A stretch of 64,000 bases of DNA from Scylla paramamosain (Eukaryota > Arthropoda > Malacostraca > Decapoda > Portunidae): assembly GCF_035594125.1 (NCBI RefSeq), contig NC_087181.1, positions 1-64,000 on the forward strand, given 5' to 3'. Below, piece by piece: positions 46,802 through 59,109 of this stretch; within the stretch, counting starts at the first letter, position 1, and each line of letters opens with the position of its first letter. The position numbers and the translations under genes are program-made. Below the pieces are notes generated by a model that had not been told where the DNA came from, searched no databases, and was given only the letters and a program-made list of their open reading frames with translations.

Positions 46802-47738
46802 CTAATTGTTCATACACCTGGCACGCCACATTCTCTCCAGAAACTGTTTCACCGCCTCAATCATCCTTTCATGCGCCTCTCTACACAGTCCCAGCAACAA
46901 CACCATCCATTCCTTTCCTGTCTTCTCCACTCTTTCATTCCTATCATGCCCTAACTCAGTCAGTATCACTTGCATCATCTCATTCCTGTCTCTGGCATAC
47001 TTCACATACTCCAGCACCACATGTTCCACCGTCTCATCCTCTCCCATGTCACACATCTGGCACACTTTGCTGCGGGACTCAGACCACCTGTAACTCCTTG
47101 CATTCACATCCATACACTGTGCCCTCGCTCAGAAGAGAAGATCACCGCCCAGGCTTCCATCATACCACCTTTCATACCTCGGGGCTTCTTTCTCCTTGTA
47201 CCATTCCAGGGTCTTCTTTCTTTCCATTTCATTCCTCCATTCATTCAGTCCCACACATTTCACTTCTTTGTCTATCTCATTCTTCCATTTTCTCACATCC
47301 CATTCGGCTCCCACTCTGCCTCCTCTTGTTACCACCCATTCACGCTCATTTTGATTCCTACCAGCCATTCTTATCGCCAACACAACTTGCAATCCATTCC
47401 TGTCTGTCATTCTCATGCATCTCTTTCTCCATTTGCTTCCACTTTCATTCCACAGGTACACCTTCCTTGCTATTCTTGCATCATCCATTCTCTCAAGCCT
47501 AATCTTGTACCTAAGTGTGGCTTTCCCTAAAGGTGCTCCATCCCATGTCACCTCTCAAGGCTTCAACTGCTGTGCACCTCGGTGCACTCAGTGCCATCCT
47601 TGCTACTCTATTCTGGCCCACTTCTAACTTGTCAATTTCACTCTCATTCCATGCAATCACATCCATACCATACATTATACATGGCACAGCCACACTCTTC
47701 CACACTTCTCTCAACACATCATACTTACTTGCTCTCAT
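46802..47738 (-). pseudogene. LINE C-terminal region with CCHC-type zinc motif
   Basis: Three minus-strand frames follow one another. 47,738-47,511 reads YDVLREVWKSVAVPCIMYGM, IDKLEVGQNRVARMALSAP. 47,551-47,129 reads TLRYKIRLERMDDARIARKV, NEWRNEMERKKTLEWY. 47,113-46,802 reads VCQMCDMGEDETVEHVV, REAHERMIEAVKQFLERMW. This is the region after the reverse transcriptase domain in many non-LTR elements (thumb/connection, then C-x2-C-x7-8-H zinc motif). The frames are broken. No promoter or 5' part is present. Confidence 0.75.
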
Positions 47739-47916
47739 TGACTCGGAACCCGAGGCTTGCCTCTCTTCCTCTCGTGTGACTCGGAACCCGGGGCTTGCCT
47801 CTCTTCCTCTCGTGTGACTCAGAACCCGAGGCTTGCCTCTCTTCCTCTCGTGTGACTCGGAACCCGAGGCTTGCCTCTCTTCCTCTCGTGTGACTCGGAA
47901 CCCGCGGCTTGCCTCT
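47739..47916. repeat. 38-bp minisatellite
   Basis: About 4.7 units beginning tgactcggaacccgaggctt and continuing gcctctcttcctctcgtg. Single-base variants mark the units. It abuts the truncated end of the LINE fragment. Confidence 0.93.
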
Positions 47917-48585
<669 letters not shown>

Positions 48586-48586
<1 letters not shown>

Positions 48587-49049
48587 CTGAGATCCCGTGT
48601 GTGAAGGCAGTGCTGCTGCTGGTACCTCGTTATCTTATCCTGGGTGAGCTTCCGGATTGCCCCCGATGCTACGTCAGGTAGGTGGTGGTGGTGGTGGTTG
48701 TGGTGGTGGTGTAATTGTCTTGCTTCTTCTTGTTTGTCTTATTTTTCTCGTTTTTTATATTTTTTTTATATTTTTCTTTATCTTCTTCCTATTCTTCTTC
48801 TATTTTTCTCTTTCTCTTCTAGTCAAAAGAGAGATTCTTTGAGTGGAGATAGTGAAACGTGGGGTGTATTTGCCGTAGACTTTTACAAAAATATTATTTT
48901 TGCTTATTTTCTCTCCGTAGCGTTAAACGTGTGTATATTTGGGGTTCTCCTTGTGTGCATATGATGTACTGGTGTTTATTAGTGTGTGTGGTGTTGTGAA
49001 ATGTGACAAGCAAGTCCCGTAGAGTTAATAATTAGTGTTTTCTTAAATT
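48586..49049. other. No gene seen
   Basis: GC-richer near 48,590-48,720 with a (GGT)n-like stretch, then T-rich. No exon recognised. Confidence 0.4.
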
Positions 49050-49530
49050 AGTGGGGTGCCACAGGGATCGGTATTAGGGCCACTTATTTCTGATATATAT
49101 CAATGACTGATAGTGGAATTAGTAGTGATAGTAAATTTGCGGATACAAAGATAGGTCAGAATCGGATGCCATCGCTTTGCAGGCAGATTTAGATGGGATG
49201 AATGAATGGACGGACAGATGGCAAATGCAATTAAATATCGACAAATGCAAAGTATTTAGCGTAGGTAGAGGAAACCCACACAGTAGGTACACATTAAACA
49301 ACCAAACTCTGGTAGGTACAGGGTACGAGAAAGATTTAGAAGTTATAGTTAGCTCTGAACTCCGTCTACGAAAACAATGCATAGAGGCCAGAAACTGGGC
49401 AAATGCACTAGGATTAATTTTTAATAGTGTTAAAAGAAGAAGGCCGGAACTTTTTAGATCAGGTAATATGACTAAAAATTCAAAGGAGAGGCTGCCAAAG
49501 ATGTATAATAATGCAAATTGTTACTAGATG
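49050..49530 (+). pseudogene. LINE reverse transcriptase fragment (palm and thumb)
   Basis: A frame starts GVPQGSVLGPL and, with breaks, reads KFADT, then MNEWTDRWQMQLNIDKCKVF, SVGRGNPHSRYTLNNQTLVG and DLEVIVSSELRLRKQCIEA. These are the YADD/FADD-flanking and W-Q-M-x-x-N-x-x-K-C-K motifs of CR1/jockey-like elements. The ADD pair is damaged. Confidence 0.82.
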
Positions 49531-49692
49531 AACAAGCTTAAAAACAGAGTCTCTGGAAGGGGTAAGTGAGAACAAAGAAAAGAGTATAAATGTTTACTGA
49601 TTAAAAGAAATATATCCACCTTTAGACTGTTTGATTGGGAGAAACAAGTCTACCTATCAGCAGCCTTTGTCAGCATACTTGACATCACTGAG

Positions 49693-49787
49693 TCACTGTG
49701 TGGTTGAGGGAAGCAGTAATTCCATCAGGCAGCAGGTCTGTCTCATGATCAGCTCCAGCAGGAACACCACAGCTGCTCCTCCAGCAC
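49693..49787 (-). CDS. Ionotropic receptor IR-B, last exon (end of TM4, stop)
   Basis: The acceptor (gaccttcag) precedes 49,787. Two bases complete a Gly codon, then AGGAAVVFLLELIMRQTCCL and MELLLPSTTQ, and a TGA stop at 49,693-49,695. The hydrophobic run continues the TM4 begun in the previous exon (WGVFAIMGVG), and the short basic/Cys tail is cytoplasmic, as usual in IR proteins. 95 nt, phase consistent. Confidence 0.88.
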
Positions 49788-50274
49788 CTGAAGGTCAACA
49801 CTTCTCATGGTAATAATGCAATTTGGAAGATGAGGTTAGAATGCAGATACTATAGATAAAATATTGAAATATTTGTGAGGAAATGTTCCCATTTAAAGTA
49901 ACCATTGTATTCAAAATTGAACTGGGACTAATGATCTTGTACTATTTTGTAAGTCCATTCTTGTACTATTTTGTAAGTCCATCGGTCAGCATTTAGATGG
50001 GGGATAAAATAATGAAGCCTACACCTTTAATACAGTAAGACCAAAAGTACAACAAAGGAGTTACATTACACCAATGGAAGTGCAACAGAAATTAACATAC
50101 ATTTGAAAGTTAAAGAATTGAAGAGTACTGCTAATTATTTCACAATCAATCTTCCATTGCACTGGTGGTCATATTATGATCAATCATAACAGTTGGTTAT
50201 ATACTCCATTCTAATCACTCTCAGTAACACAGGAAATAATTAGCAGTTTTCAACCTGATAGTTTTTAAAAAGAG

Positions 50275-50470
50275 ATAGTAGGAATTGGTTCTCAAATATA
50301 GTGGTAGATGAATGGAACAAACTCAGTAATCAAGTTGTTAGTGCCAAGTTACTATGGAGCTTCAAAAAGAGTAGATAAATTCATAGATGCAGATGATAGG
50401 TGGAAATAGACAGGTATATTTCATGAAAGGACTGCCATATGAAGTCCTGATTACTTCCATTATTTTCTTA
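50275..50470 (+). pseudogene. CR1-like LINE C-terminal fragment in the IR-B intron
   Basis: Reads RNWFSNIVVDEWNKLSNQVV and then FKKSR, a degraded version of the FFFNRVVDEWNKLP tail of CR1/jockey-type ORF2. It lies antisense to IR-B in its last intron. Confidence 0.65.
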
Positions 50471-51653
50471 TGCAAATAAGAATGGAAATAATGCCTTTCC
50501 AGATAAATTATTTAAATGAAGCAGGAAATATTCTAGTTAAGGGTTCTTTAAAGTACAGGTTAGGACCCTGTACTGAGACACAAGCTCTAGTTCACTGGGT
50601 TGCCAGGTTGCCACACTGTGGACAGATACGAGTATATAAACAAATAGTGAAATGTAATAGTGTGTGTGTGTTTCATATTGGGGGGAAAAATATACAACAG
50701 AATGAAAGTAGGGTTGTGAGGATAAACAGTAAAACTGGATCATAATGAAAGATATTTAAAGAAAAATATTTAGATCACAAATTATGGGACCTGGAGACAA
50801 AAGGAATAAATTTCGAACAGTCCTCACAGGAAGATCTTGGTATATAAGAGTATTGTAATCTAAAAGCAAAATATGAAAATAGTAAATATAAGGTACAATT
50901 TTTTTGAGAATTATCATATACTAGTAAAAAAAAAAAAGCAACTCAACAATTAACTGGAAAGGTTAGGGAGGAATAAAGATGATGATCAGTTAAAGGATGA
51001 CTTTACAGGAAAAGGTAGAAGGGCTTTTTAATCATGAAGTAGAAAATTATTTACCACAACAGTATGATATTCTTCCTAGTATAAAAATGCATTTTCTTAA
51101 AAAGCTGAATACAATAAGGTATATGACAACAAACATAATTCATTCCAGTGTACCATTCATTACGGGAAATGTGAATTATGGCAAATGAAGAAGCTATGGG
51201 TAAAATGAACTGGTCCCAGGGAAGCAGAAAATAACCAGAAAATTTGTTGTGTACCCTACTGTAATTACTTTTCTTCAGTTACTTTATCAGTAAGGGTGGT
51301 TTCCAATTTAATACACTGTTTTGCATAATAAGATTGTGCTTTAATGTCTTTTTTGCATTTTATAACATTGCATGTTCAATATTATATTTCAATATATCTT
51401 ATTGTTTTATCATACTTTTTTTTCATGTCCTCTACTAATGTTTCAAAGGCAAAAAACAAAATCCCCAATCAACATTTGTAAAGGTGAAAAATTATATGAA
51501 TTGATAACATTTATTTACTCATTATTGTACCATCAGTGCACCTACTCCATCATAAGGAATGCCATTAGTGGTGCACCTGTGACATGATTAACTGATGTCA
51601 AGCTTTGTTTCTGAGGTGTGTAAGATAATGAGCCAAGATATCAAGATCCTCAC

Positions 51654-51817
51654 CTACTCCCATGATGGCAAACACTCCCCACATCTGGCTGAGGGTAAGG
51701 GGCACAGCAGGCCGCTGGCCCTCCTCCTTCCCTGGTGGTAGCTGACAGATGGTTCCATTGTTGATGCGTTGCCGTACCAGCTGATCTATCCAACCCCGTT
51801 CCTGCAGCTCCTGTAGC
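51654..51817 (-). CDS. Ionotropic receptor IR-B, end of S2 and first part of TM4
   Basis: The acceptor (attgttacag) precedes 51,817 and a GTGAGG donor follows 51,654. It reads LQELQERGWIDQLVRQRINN, GTICQLPPGK, then PLTLSQMWGVFAIMGVG. In IRs, a helix ending in W, a Cys-containing linker and L-T-L-x-x-x-x-G-x-F-x-I-x-G mark the entry into TM4. The Cys is placed like the S2 disulphide Cys. It joins 52,242 (before) and 49,787 (after) in phase. Confidence 0.9.
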
Positions 51818-52241
51818 CTGTAACAATACACAAATGTAATTGTAAGTGCCATCATGAGCATCTCAGGTGTGACACTTAACCTGCCCAATGCCAACGCCAT
51901 AAATTTACATCTCATATACCCAAGCTCAGTGCCAACACCATAAATTTACAACTCAGTGCCAACACTGTAAATTTATTTACACTGTACACTCAGTGCCAAC
52001 ACTCTAAATTTATTGTGGCAACTTTAAAAAGTCTACACTGTTTATTTGTTAATAAAAAACAATAAAACAATAAAAAAATGAAAAATAAAAACAAAACAAT
52101 AAAAGAGTAATACTGCAATGTAAAAATTGTCACTAGTGATATAATGTTTAGAAATTCCAATATATTAAGATCCAGCTTTGACTAGTAAAGAAAAATATGC
52201 CATGCAGTGTTTGCAATAATAACACAAGGGAAAGAACTCAC

Positions 52242-52398
52242 CAGAAGTTAATGAGGCTCATGAATGGGGAGGCTTTCTGCAGCACCATTGTGTATGAGTG
52301 AGTGACAATGTTGTCTCTTGGGCTGAAGAAGTCACACTTGCCAGACTCTGAAAAACTCCTGGCTACCATCAGATCTCCAGCCAGGGTATCACACAGCC
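52242..52398 (-). CDS. Ionotropic receptor IR-B, S2 ligand-binding lobe exon
   Basis: The acceptor (tccctatag) precedes 52,398 and a GTGAGT donor follows 52,242. It reads LCDTLAGDLMVARSFSESGK, CDFFSPRDNIVTHSYTMVLQ, KASPFMSLINF. This matches the S2 lobe pattern: a central Cys, then S-x-x-M-x-L-Q-K-x-S-P-x-x-x-x-I-N. It ends with two bases of a Trp codon finished by the next exon. The upstream open frame extends past the acceptor but is intronic. Confidence 0.9.
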
Positions 52399-52670
52399 CT
52401 ATAGGGACAACACAGATAACATGTGGAAAAAACCCAAGCTTTTCATCCATCACAAAAATGAGTACTTTATAAGAAGTTTGCCATATGTGTCAGAAGCTCA
52501 CAGAGAAGTCAGGTTCAAATCCTTGCTAGGTGGAGGCAATTTGAGAGGGCTCTTTATGTATCAAAAGGAGAGTCCACTGTGAATTGAAACTTGCATTATG
52601 GTGATGAACAGCTTATATATTATATATATTAGTATCCTGGTTATCACATTAAAATTTCAAGGTGATCAAA

Positions 52671-52675
<5 letters not shown>

Positions 52676-52716
<41 letters not shown>

Positions 52717-52806
52717 AAAATTATTTTTCTCTGTAACATGCACATTTGATAATCCATTGTTATTCTAAAAACTTGTGCTGTTTATTTTAATGTTTTTTGT
52801 TAATTT

Positions 52807-52843
<37 letters not shown>

Positions 52844-53015
52844 AATTTTGCAGTATATAAAAAAGTGCCCCTTCCCCCCAAAAAAAGGACGGATTTTCCT
52901 ACATTAGGTCTTCTATGTCCAAAAGTTTTATCAAAGTCACACAAAAAATTAAAGCAGAAAATAATTCTTTGTTCATTTTAGACTAGTTTTGAGAAAAAAA
53001 AAAAAAAAAAAAAAA
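52676..53015. repeat. Three poly(A) tracts in the IR-B intron
   Basis: A-runs of about 38 (52,676-52,714), 33 (52,808-52,840) and 23 (52,993-53,016) bases. They could be retroposed tails, but no LINE or SINE body was recognised next to them. Confidence 0.85.
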
Positions 53016-53016
53016 T

Positions 53017-54978
53017 TGGAGTTTTGTTTTGGTAAAGTTTCTGCACTACAGTGAAGCTACTATACTGTCAAAGCTACTTTCAAATGAATATTATGTAATC
53101 AATAATCATATATCAATGTGTGTATAAAAGGATCTGACACCTTGTCCTCCTTGATAAAGCTATTAATCCCTCAAAGGTGAGGGTGTCAGGGCATACCACA
53201 CCCTTCATTGTTGCAAGGTTTGATATTTTCCACGTGCATAATTTTCTGTTGTAATTCCTTTTTTGTTTTTCTTTCCATTGTAATTCTTCTATTTTCTCTC
53301 ATTTTTAATTTTTTTTTATATATACATTTATTCCAACCATGTTTGTGAGCAGGCTGCACTTCTTATATCCAAAAATCATGTTCCAAGGTCCTTGGTGCAT
53401 GGCAACAGTTTTGGTTACAATGCTCACAAAGAAGTGATTGGTTAGATGTCTTCTTTCTACTGGTTCTTGCAGCTGCCATCATTAGCCAAAGCTTCTTCTT
53501 ATGTTTTCCCAATATCAGCATACTTGTAGCATGACTCATAAATGCTTTGAGATTGAAGAAAAGAGAATAGGCAAGGAGAAGAGTTGACATACATCCTCTT
53601 GTGTATCTTCCCTGTCACTAGGCTTACATGCTAGTGAGTCACCCTCACCCCCTCCCTCAGTTGTCTACACAAGGCAGTCAAGGTGATTATTTTAGATTAT
53701 TTATTGAAAATATGGACAGCATTGTCCATGTGCCATGGTCAGCAAGCCACACCCATGCAGTGCCCACTTAGATTCCTACTCTGAGTGGTTAAATTTATGT
53801 ACAATAGAAAAAAAAAAAAAAAAACTTCACCATTTGATATCCAATGAATTGGGTGTCTACACTGACCATTAATTTAAAATCAAATTTTTCAAAATTATTA
53901 TTATATATTCATGGCAGACTCTTCCCTTAATATAAGGTACAAATTTAATAGAAAATTTGTGACTCTTCAATTTAGAAGAATGAAAGGGCAAGACATAACA
54001 ATTTTGACCTCCTGTGTGTGTAATTCAATCTCAATTTTGATCCTCACATGCCAGACTTGTGATCATCAACTATATCCTCTCCATTAACTTTTCACTTCTT
54101 CTTCTATTTACACTAAAACCTCCATAAGTTAGCATTCTGTAAGTTGGAATTGCACAGCACATACATCAGCAAGGCAAAGGAGAAAAGTCCAAAAAGGTGA
54201 TTACCACAAAATTTTTGTAAGTCAGCACCACGTCAGCTAAGCCGAGTTGAGGCAGACAAAACTTGACATAATCTATGCAGTAATGATTACATTGCAGCTT
54301 GCTCTCAGAACATGATGCTTAGAAGGGCTTTTGGTTCTGCTTCTGGTTGAAGGTTGGGAGGTTTAGTCTCTGCAGCATCATTTCCCTGATGCAGTCTTGT
54401 TTAGTTTCTTTCTGTGGTCTGATCTGTTCTCTTGTTTCTCTCAAATATTAAATTTTCTTTGAATTTTTTGTCTCTTTTCTCCTAAAACTATATAGTATTT
54501 CTTTTGTTGTTTCAATGATAAGTGGATAAATTACAAAGACCATATGAAGAAAATGAATATGAGATTATTGGTGAACTCTTTTTTTTAACAAGTTATGTTG
54601 AAAATTTTTAAAATGGCATGTGGTTTTTAGAAGAGAGAGAAAAGTACCAGGAAAATTAAGTGATATTTGAGAGAAACAAGAGAGCAAATCAGACCATAGA
54701 AAGAAACTGTAAACAAGACCACATCATGGAGGTGTCATTGCAAAGGCTGAATCTCTTGACCAGAATCAGAACCAGCAGCTCTTCTTAGTGTCATGTCCTC
54801 AGAGCAAGGTGCAAGGGGAGGCTCTACAGTAGAGGGAGGATGAGAATGAAATTGAAGACCATGAGCCTGCAGGATGGGTTTCCAAAGAGTTTTGGTGATG
54901 CTTCAAACAAATCAGAATTTCAGCATATCAATAAAGGCTGAGCACCTATTATGTTTGTTTATGGAGATTTTACAGTAC
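53017..54978. other. IR-B intron, no feature recognised
   Basis: AT-rich sequence with scattered A- and T-runs. No transposase or exon seen. Confidence 0.45.
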
Positions 54979-55081
54979 CTGCAAATCTTCCCTCTGCTAT
55001 GTCCCTCCTAGACTTATAGCAGTCTGGGAAGAAGCCCACACTCCCCTCCAGCAGTGTCTTGTATAGCTTCACATCTGCTGT
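54979..55081 (-). CDS. Ionotropic receptor IR-B, early S2 exon
   Basis: An ag acceptor (ccccagccag) precedes 55,081 and a GTACTG donor follows 54,979. The 103-nt exon begins in phase 0: TADVKLYKTLLEGSVGFFPD, CYKSRRDIAEGRFA. It ends one base into a Gly codon completed at 52,398. The content fits the first S2 helices (length-variable in IRs). The acceptor choice is guided by phase: another ag lies four bases upstream but would shift the frame. Confidence 0.85.
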
Positions 55082-55246
55082 CTGGCTGGGGACCAAATTT
55101 GTCATTAGTGTTACTCTTATCACCACACTCAATATTTTCTTTTCACATTGAAGTTTTTCTAATAAAGATACATCACTGAAAAATTTAAATTATATTTCTT
55201 TTGCTATAAGGAAATACATATTTAGCAATCTATATACTAAATTATG

Positions 55247-55250
55247 CACA

Positions 55251-55306
<56 letters not shown>

Positions 55307-57735
55307 ATGGGAGACTTTAACTGTAAGGAGGTGTGTTGGGAACAGTGGTACATGGAAGGAACAGAATCATCTTGGGAAAATAAATTATTACAGCTGGCAA
55401 TGGATAATATATTAACTCAATGGATAAAAGGAGATACAAGATTTGGAAAAGATAGAGAAACATCAAGACTAGATCTGTTATTTAGTAAGGAACCAGAAGG
55501 AAATGAGAATGTTCACATAGGGTGTCCGTCAGCCAAAAGTGACCATGCTACCATAGAATTCAATATAAATGAGGAAATAGAGAATCCAAGGAATGAAGAA
55601 CACCATGCTGGGAGATTAAACTACTGTAAGGCAGAATTTGATAACATGAGGAAGTTTTTTCAAGAGGAGAGATGGGATAGATTCCATAAGGCTACAGGAG
55701 TCCAAGAGAAGTGGGATGAATTTCTTAAAATATATAAAGAAGGTGAAAAAAAGTTTGTGCCTAAAAAGCAGACAGTAATAGCTGGTAAAAAAGAGTGGTT
55801 TAATAAAAGATGTGAACCAGCAGGAAGGATGAAAGAGGAAACATGGAAAAAATGGAGGAAAAGTAAAAGAATTAACCTGTGGAAGAATTACAAATAAGCA
55901 AGAATTGATTACACGAAGTTCCTGAGGGATGAACAAAGACAATTTGAAAAAGATATAATAGACAGGTATAAACATGAGCCCAAACTCTTCTATAGATATG
56001 TAAATGGTAAACTGAAAAGCAAAGTGAGTATAGGAAAGCTAATGGTAGATGGAGTAGTTTATAAAGAAACAAAAGAGATGGCAGAATTAATGAATAAGAG
56101 CTTTAAGGAAGTTTTTACAAAGGAAAAGAAATTTATAAGACCATTGTGCACACCTAACAATGGAAAAATAGAGGAATTTCAAGTAAGAAAAGAGGAAACT
56201 GGTGAAATCATCAAAATGTTAGATGTGAGAAAGGCCACAGGACCGGATGGAGTCTCAGGATGGGTAATGAAAGAATGCAGTAACCAGCTTAATGATAAAT
56301 TACATACCATCATATGTACCTCTATTAATGAAGGAATAGTTCCACAGGATTGGAAAAGGGCAAACATCGTACCCATTTTCAAAGGAGGAGACACACAAGA
56401 CCCACTAAATTATAGACTGGTTTCACTGACGAGTGTGGTTGCAAAAATATGTGAAAGGATAATAAAGAACAAATGGACCAACTTGTCAATTTGGCTTTAG
56501 AAAAGGGAGATCTTGTGTCACTAATTTATTATGTTATTATTCAGGAGTGACTGATATCATACAGGAGAGATAGTTGGGCAGACTGTATTTATCTAGATTT
56601 GAGAAAAGCTTTTGATAAAGTGCCACACAATAGACTGCTGTGGAAGCTGGAAAAGATAGGTGGTGTAAATGGAAAAATGCTGAAATGGATGGATGATTTC
56701 CCTAAAAACAGAGAGATGTGAACAGTAATTAGGGACCAGACATCTGTGTGGAGCCCAGTATTAAGTGAGGTCCCCCAATAATGGCACCAATAATGTTTGC
56801 AGTGTGTATAAATGATATGGTGGAGAATGTGTCCAGTTATGTGAGTCTTTTTGCTGACGATGCAAAACTTATGAGAAGAGTGAAGGGAATGGAGGATTGT
56901 GTAGAATTACAGAGATATAGACAAGGCGTGGGAGTGGAGCAACAGATGGCAAATGGAATTTAACTCTGGTAAGTGTAAAAAGATGGAATTTGGAAAAAGT
57001 AACAAGGTGTAGCTATAACTATAAGATGGGGAATGAAACAATAAATAAGACAACAAGAGAAAAAGATCTGGGAGTGATTTTCTCTGAGAATTTATCACCA
57101 GAAAAACATATTAACAAGATAACAGGTGAAACTCTCAGCCTACTAAGAAACATAAGAGTTGCATTTACTTATCTGGATATAGAAATGATGAGGAAAATAA
57201 TCACCACAATGATATGTCCAAGATTAGAATATGCAGTGGTAATCTGGTCACCACATGAAAAAAAAAGCACATAAGAAAGTTGGAAGGAATACAGAGAACA
57301 GCAACAAAGATGATAACAGAATTGCAAGATTTGTCATATGAGGAGCAACTAGCAAGAATGCAACTCTCAACCTTGGAAAAAAGATGAGAGAGAGATGACT
57401 TGATTACATTGTACAGATTGCTGAGTGGGATGGAAAAACTAGATAGGTAACATCTCTTTATAATGAATGAAAGAGAAACAAGAGGACATGGAAGAAAACT
57501 AAAAGTAATCACCTGCAGAAGGGACATAAAGAAGTTTAGCTTCCCTCATAGAAGCATAGAGGCCTGGAATGGATCGGAAGGGGAAGTGGTGTGTGCTACA
57601 AATACTCGTGACTTTAAGGAAAAGTTGGATAAAAACAGTTATGGAGATGGAACAGTACGAGCTTATCTCCTCTCCTGTATGTCACAACCAGGTAAATACA
57701 ACTAGGTAAATACACACACACACACACACAAAGAA
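55247..57735 (+). mobile_element. CR1-like LINE, 5'-truncated and frameshifted, antisense in the IR-B intron
   Basis: It begins in a (CA)n tract (55,247-55,303). The endonuclease end follows (MGDFNCKEVCWEQ; SAKSDHATIEF, the GDFN and SDH motifs), then a linker. The reverse transcriptase follows: RKATGPDGVSGWVMKEC, DWKRANIVPIFKGGD, LNYRLVSLTSVVAKICERII, DLRKAFDKVPHNRLLWKLEK, SLFADDAKLM. Its C-terminal part is REKDLGVIFSENLSPEKHIN, RNIRVAFTYLD, SFPHRSIEAWN. Breaks occur at about 55,897, 56,500, 56,720, 56,960 and 57,270, so it is inactive. The 3' end (ggtaaatacaactaggtaaa) meets a short (CA)n at 57,711-57,730. The gtaa-aactagg motif repeated at the end is typical of crustacean CR1-like tails. 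Confidence 0.88.
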
Positions 57736-57795
57736 ATTAAGGAATACAGGTAAGATGCATTATTTACCAAAGTGCCAAGGTGGCATTGGGCTAAC

Positions 57796-58010
57796 CTTGA
57801 AGGTGTGGAGGATAATGCCACCTTGCTCCAGCCTCCAGGGAATGTTGTCCTGCACCACCAACTGCTGCACAGAACGGATGGGCAATGACACACGGGGCAC
57901 GGTGAGGGATGCCACCAGGAGGCCACTGTAGGTGCTCATCAACACCAATGTTGCCAGGAACCACAGGCCCATCAGCCAGCGACTCACACCCACAGCACCC
58001 CACAGCCATG
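57796..58010 (-). CDS. Ionotropic receptor IR-B, TM2-TM3 exon
   Basis: The acceptor (ggcattcaag) precedes 58,010; its pyrimidine tract is weak. A GTTAGC donor follows 57,796. Two bases complete a Ser codon, then WLWGAVGVSRWLMGLWFLAT, LVLMSTYSGLLVASLTVPRV, SLPIRSVQQLVVQ and a start of S2 (WRLEQGGIILHTFK). STYSGLLVASLTV stands where iGluRs have SYTANLAAFLT, the most conserved channel signature, so the pore gate is divergent. The phase joins 60,383 and 55,081 exactly. Confidence 0.92.
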
Positions 58011-58048
58011 CTTGAATGCCACAGTGATCATCAATACAATAAACTATA

Positions 58049-58075
58049 CATGTGTGTGTGTGTGTGTGTGTGTGT
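58049..58075. repeat. (TG)n microsatellite
   Basis: A short TG run in the IR-B intron, close to the TM3 exon acceptor. Confidence 0.85.
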
Positions 58076-58439
58076 ACAGGTCAATCACAACTGATACAGT
58101 TCCATCACAAATCTGGCCCCAATTTCAGCTAGTGCAATTTAAAATTTCCCAGGTGCTGTATCAACCTGCTGCTGCTACTGTTTGTTGGGAAGATGGTAAA
58201 ATGTAATCTAGTTTTTTAACACAGAGTTGGGAAAAAATGAGGAGACAGTGTAACAGTGAAACAGAAGCAAAGCAAGAATAACAGGGGCAAGGAGTGGATG
58301 ACCTAAGAAGCATAATGAATCATAACAAGTCATAAGAAGAAGCTACTTGATGCACAAACAGTTGGCATCACTTCCAAACACAGAGAAGCCATTCCAATTT
58401 CTTTTTCTTCATTTATTATTAAACCTGCTCAGTTATTGT

Positions 58440-58760
58440 TCCAGCCATGGTTCCAGTGAATAAAGGAATTGTTTCTCATTGTATAAAGCACAAACCCTGT
58501 ACATTATCCATAAAAGATAAGGCTGAACTTCTGAGAATCTCTACAGCAGTGTGTCTTTGCACAGCCTGTGTGAATTATATAGCACTGGCTCTTTGACAGT
58601 TTATGACATAAAGAAACAGAAAGGGAAATTGCTCAGTTTCTTGCTGAAAGTATTGCCTTTATCAATACTTTTGCTATCAACTAGAAATGAAGCATCATTA
58701 TTGATATCAGCAGAAAAAGTGGTACTTATTCACAAGGTATTTCAAAGATAGGATGAAGTG
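58440..58760 (+). pseudogene. Possible Tigger/jerky (pogo-like) transposase N-terminal fragment
   Basis: Pieces read LSIKDKAELL, then LCELYSTGSLTVYDIKKQKG and KLLSF. L-x-x-x-Y-x-x-x-x-S-T-V-x-D-I-K-K-x-K is the CENP-B-type helix-turn-helix found in Tigger and jerky-like proteins. The frames are broken and the DDE part is not seen. Confidence 0.45.
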
Positions 58761-59109
58761 GTTAACTGTTAGGTAAAGTGTATTCTAACCTAACCTCTCT
58801 GTAATCCAGCAAAATCATTAATCTAGCATCCTATGGTCCTAGTGATGCTGGATTAGTGATGGGCAATCTGTATACACTTTTCATATGTGGATTTCACTGT
58901 CAGGGACTGGAAAATTGTGAATTTGCACAATGCAACATAATTTTAAATTTTAAGCAGCACAATACTCACATGCAGCCATAAGTTTCCTAATATTTTACTG
59001 AAAATGAAAATTTAAAGAAACACTGTGCTTGCCAAAAGTGTTTTCCAGGTGACATTTTTTTTTACACCGCTGCATTCATCATCAAGATTTGCCAGACACT
59101 GTCTTAAAG

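Noticed and set aside
47098..47817. Plus-strand frames of 65-186 residues
   Set aside because: Shadows of the minus-strand LINE fragment, which has recognisable motifs.
52500..52560. A B-box-like ggttcaaatcc that might mark a tRNA or tRNA-derived SINE
   Set aside because: No A-box at the right distance and no cloverleaf could be drawn, so a chance match is likely.
57702..57926. Alternative frames over the IR-B TM3 exon
   Set aside because: Only the frame giving TM3 and matching split codons on both sides is supported.
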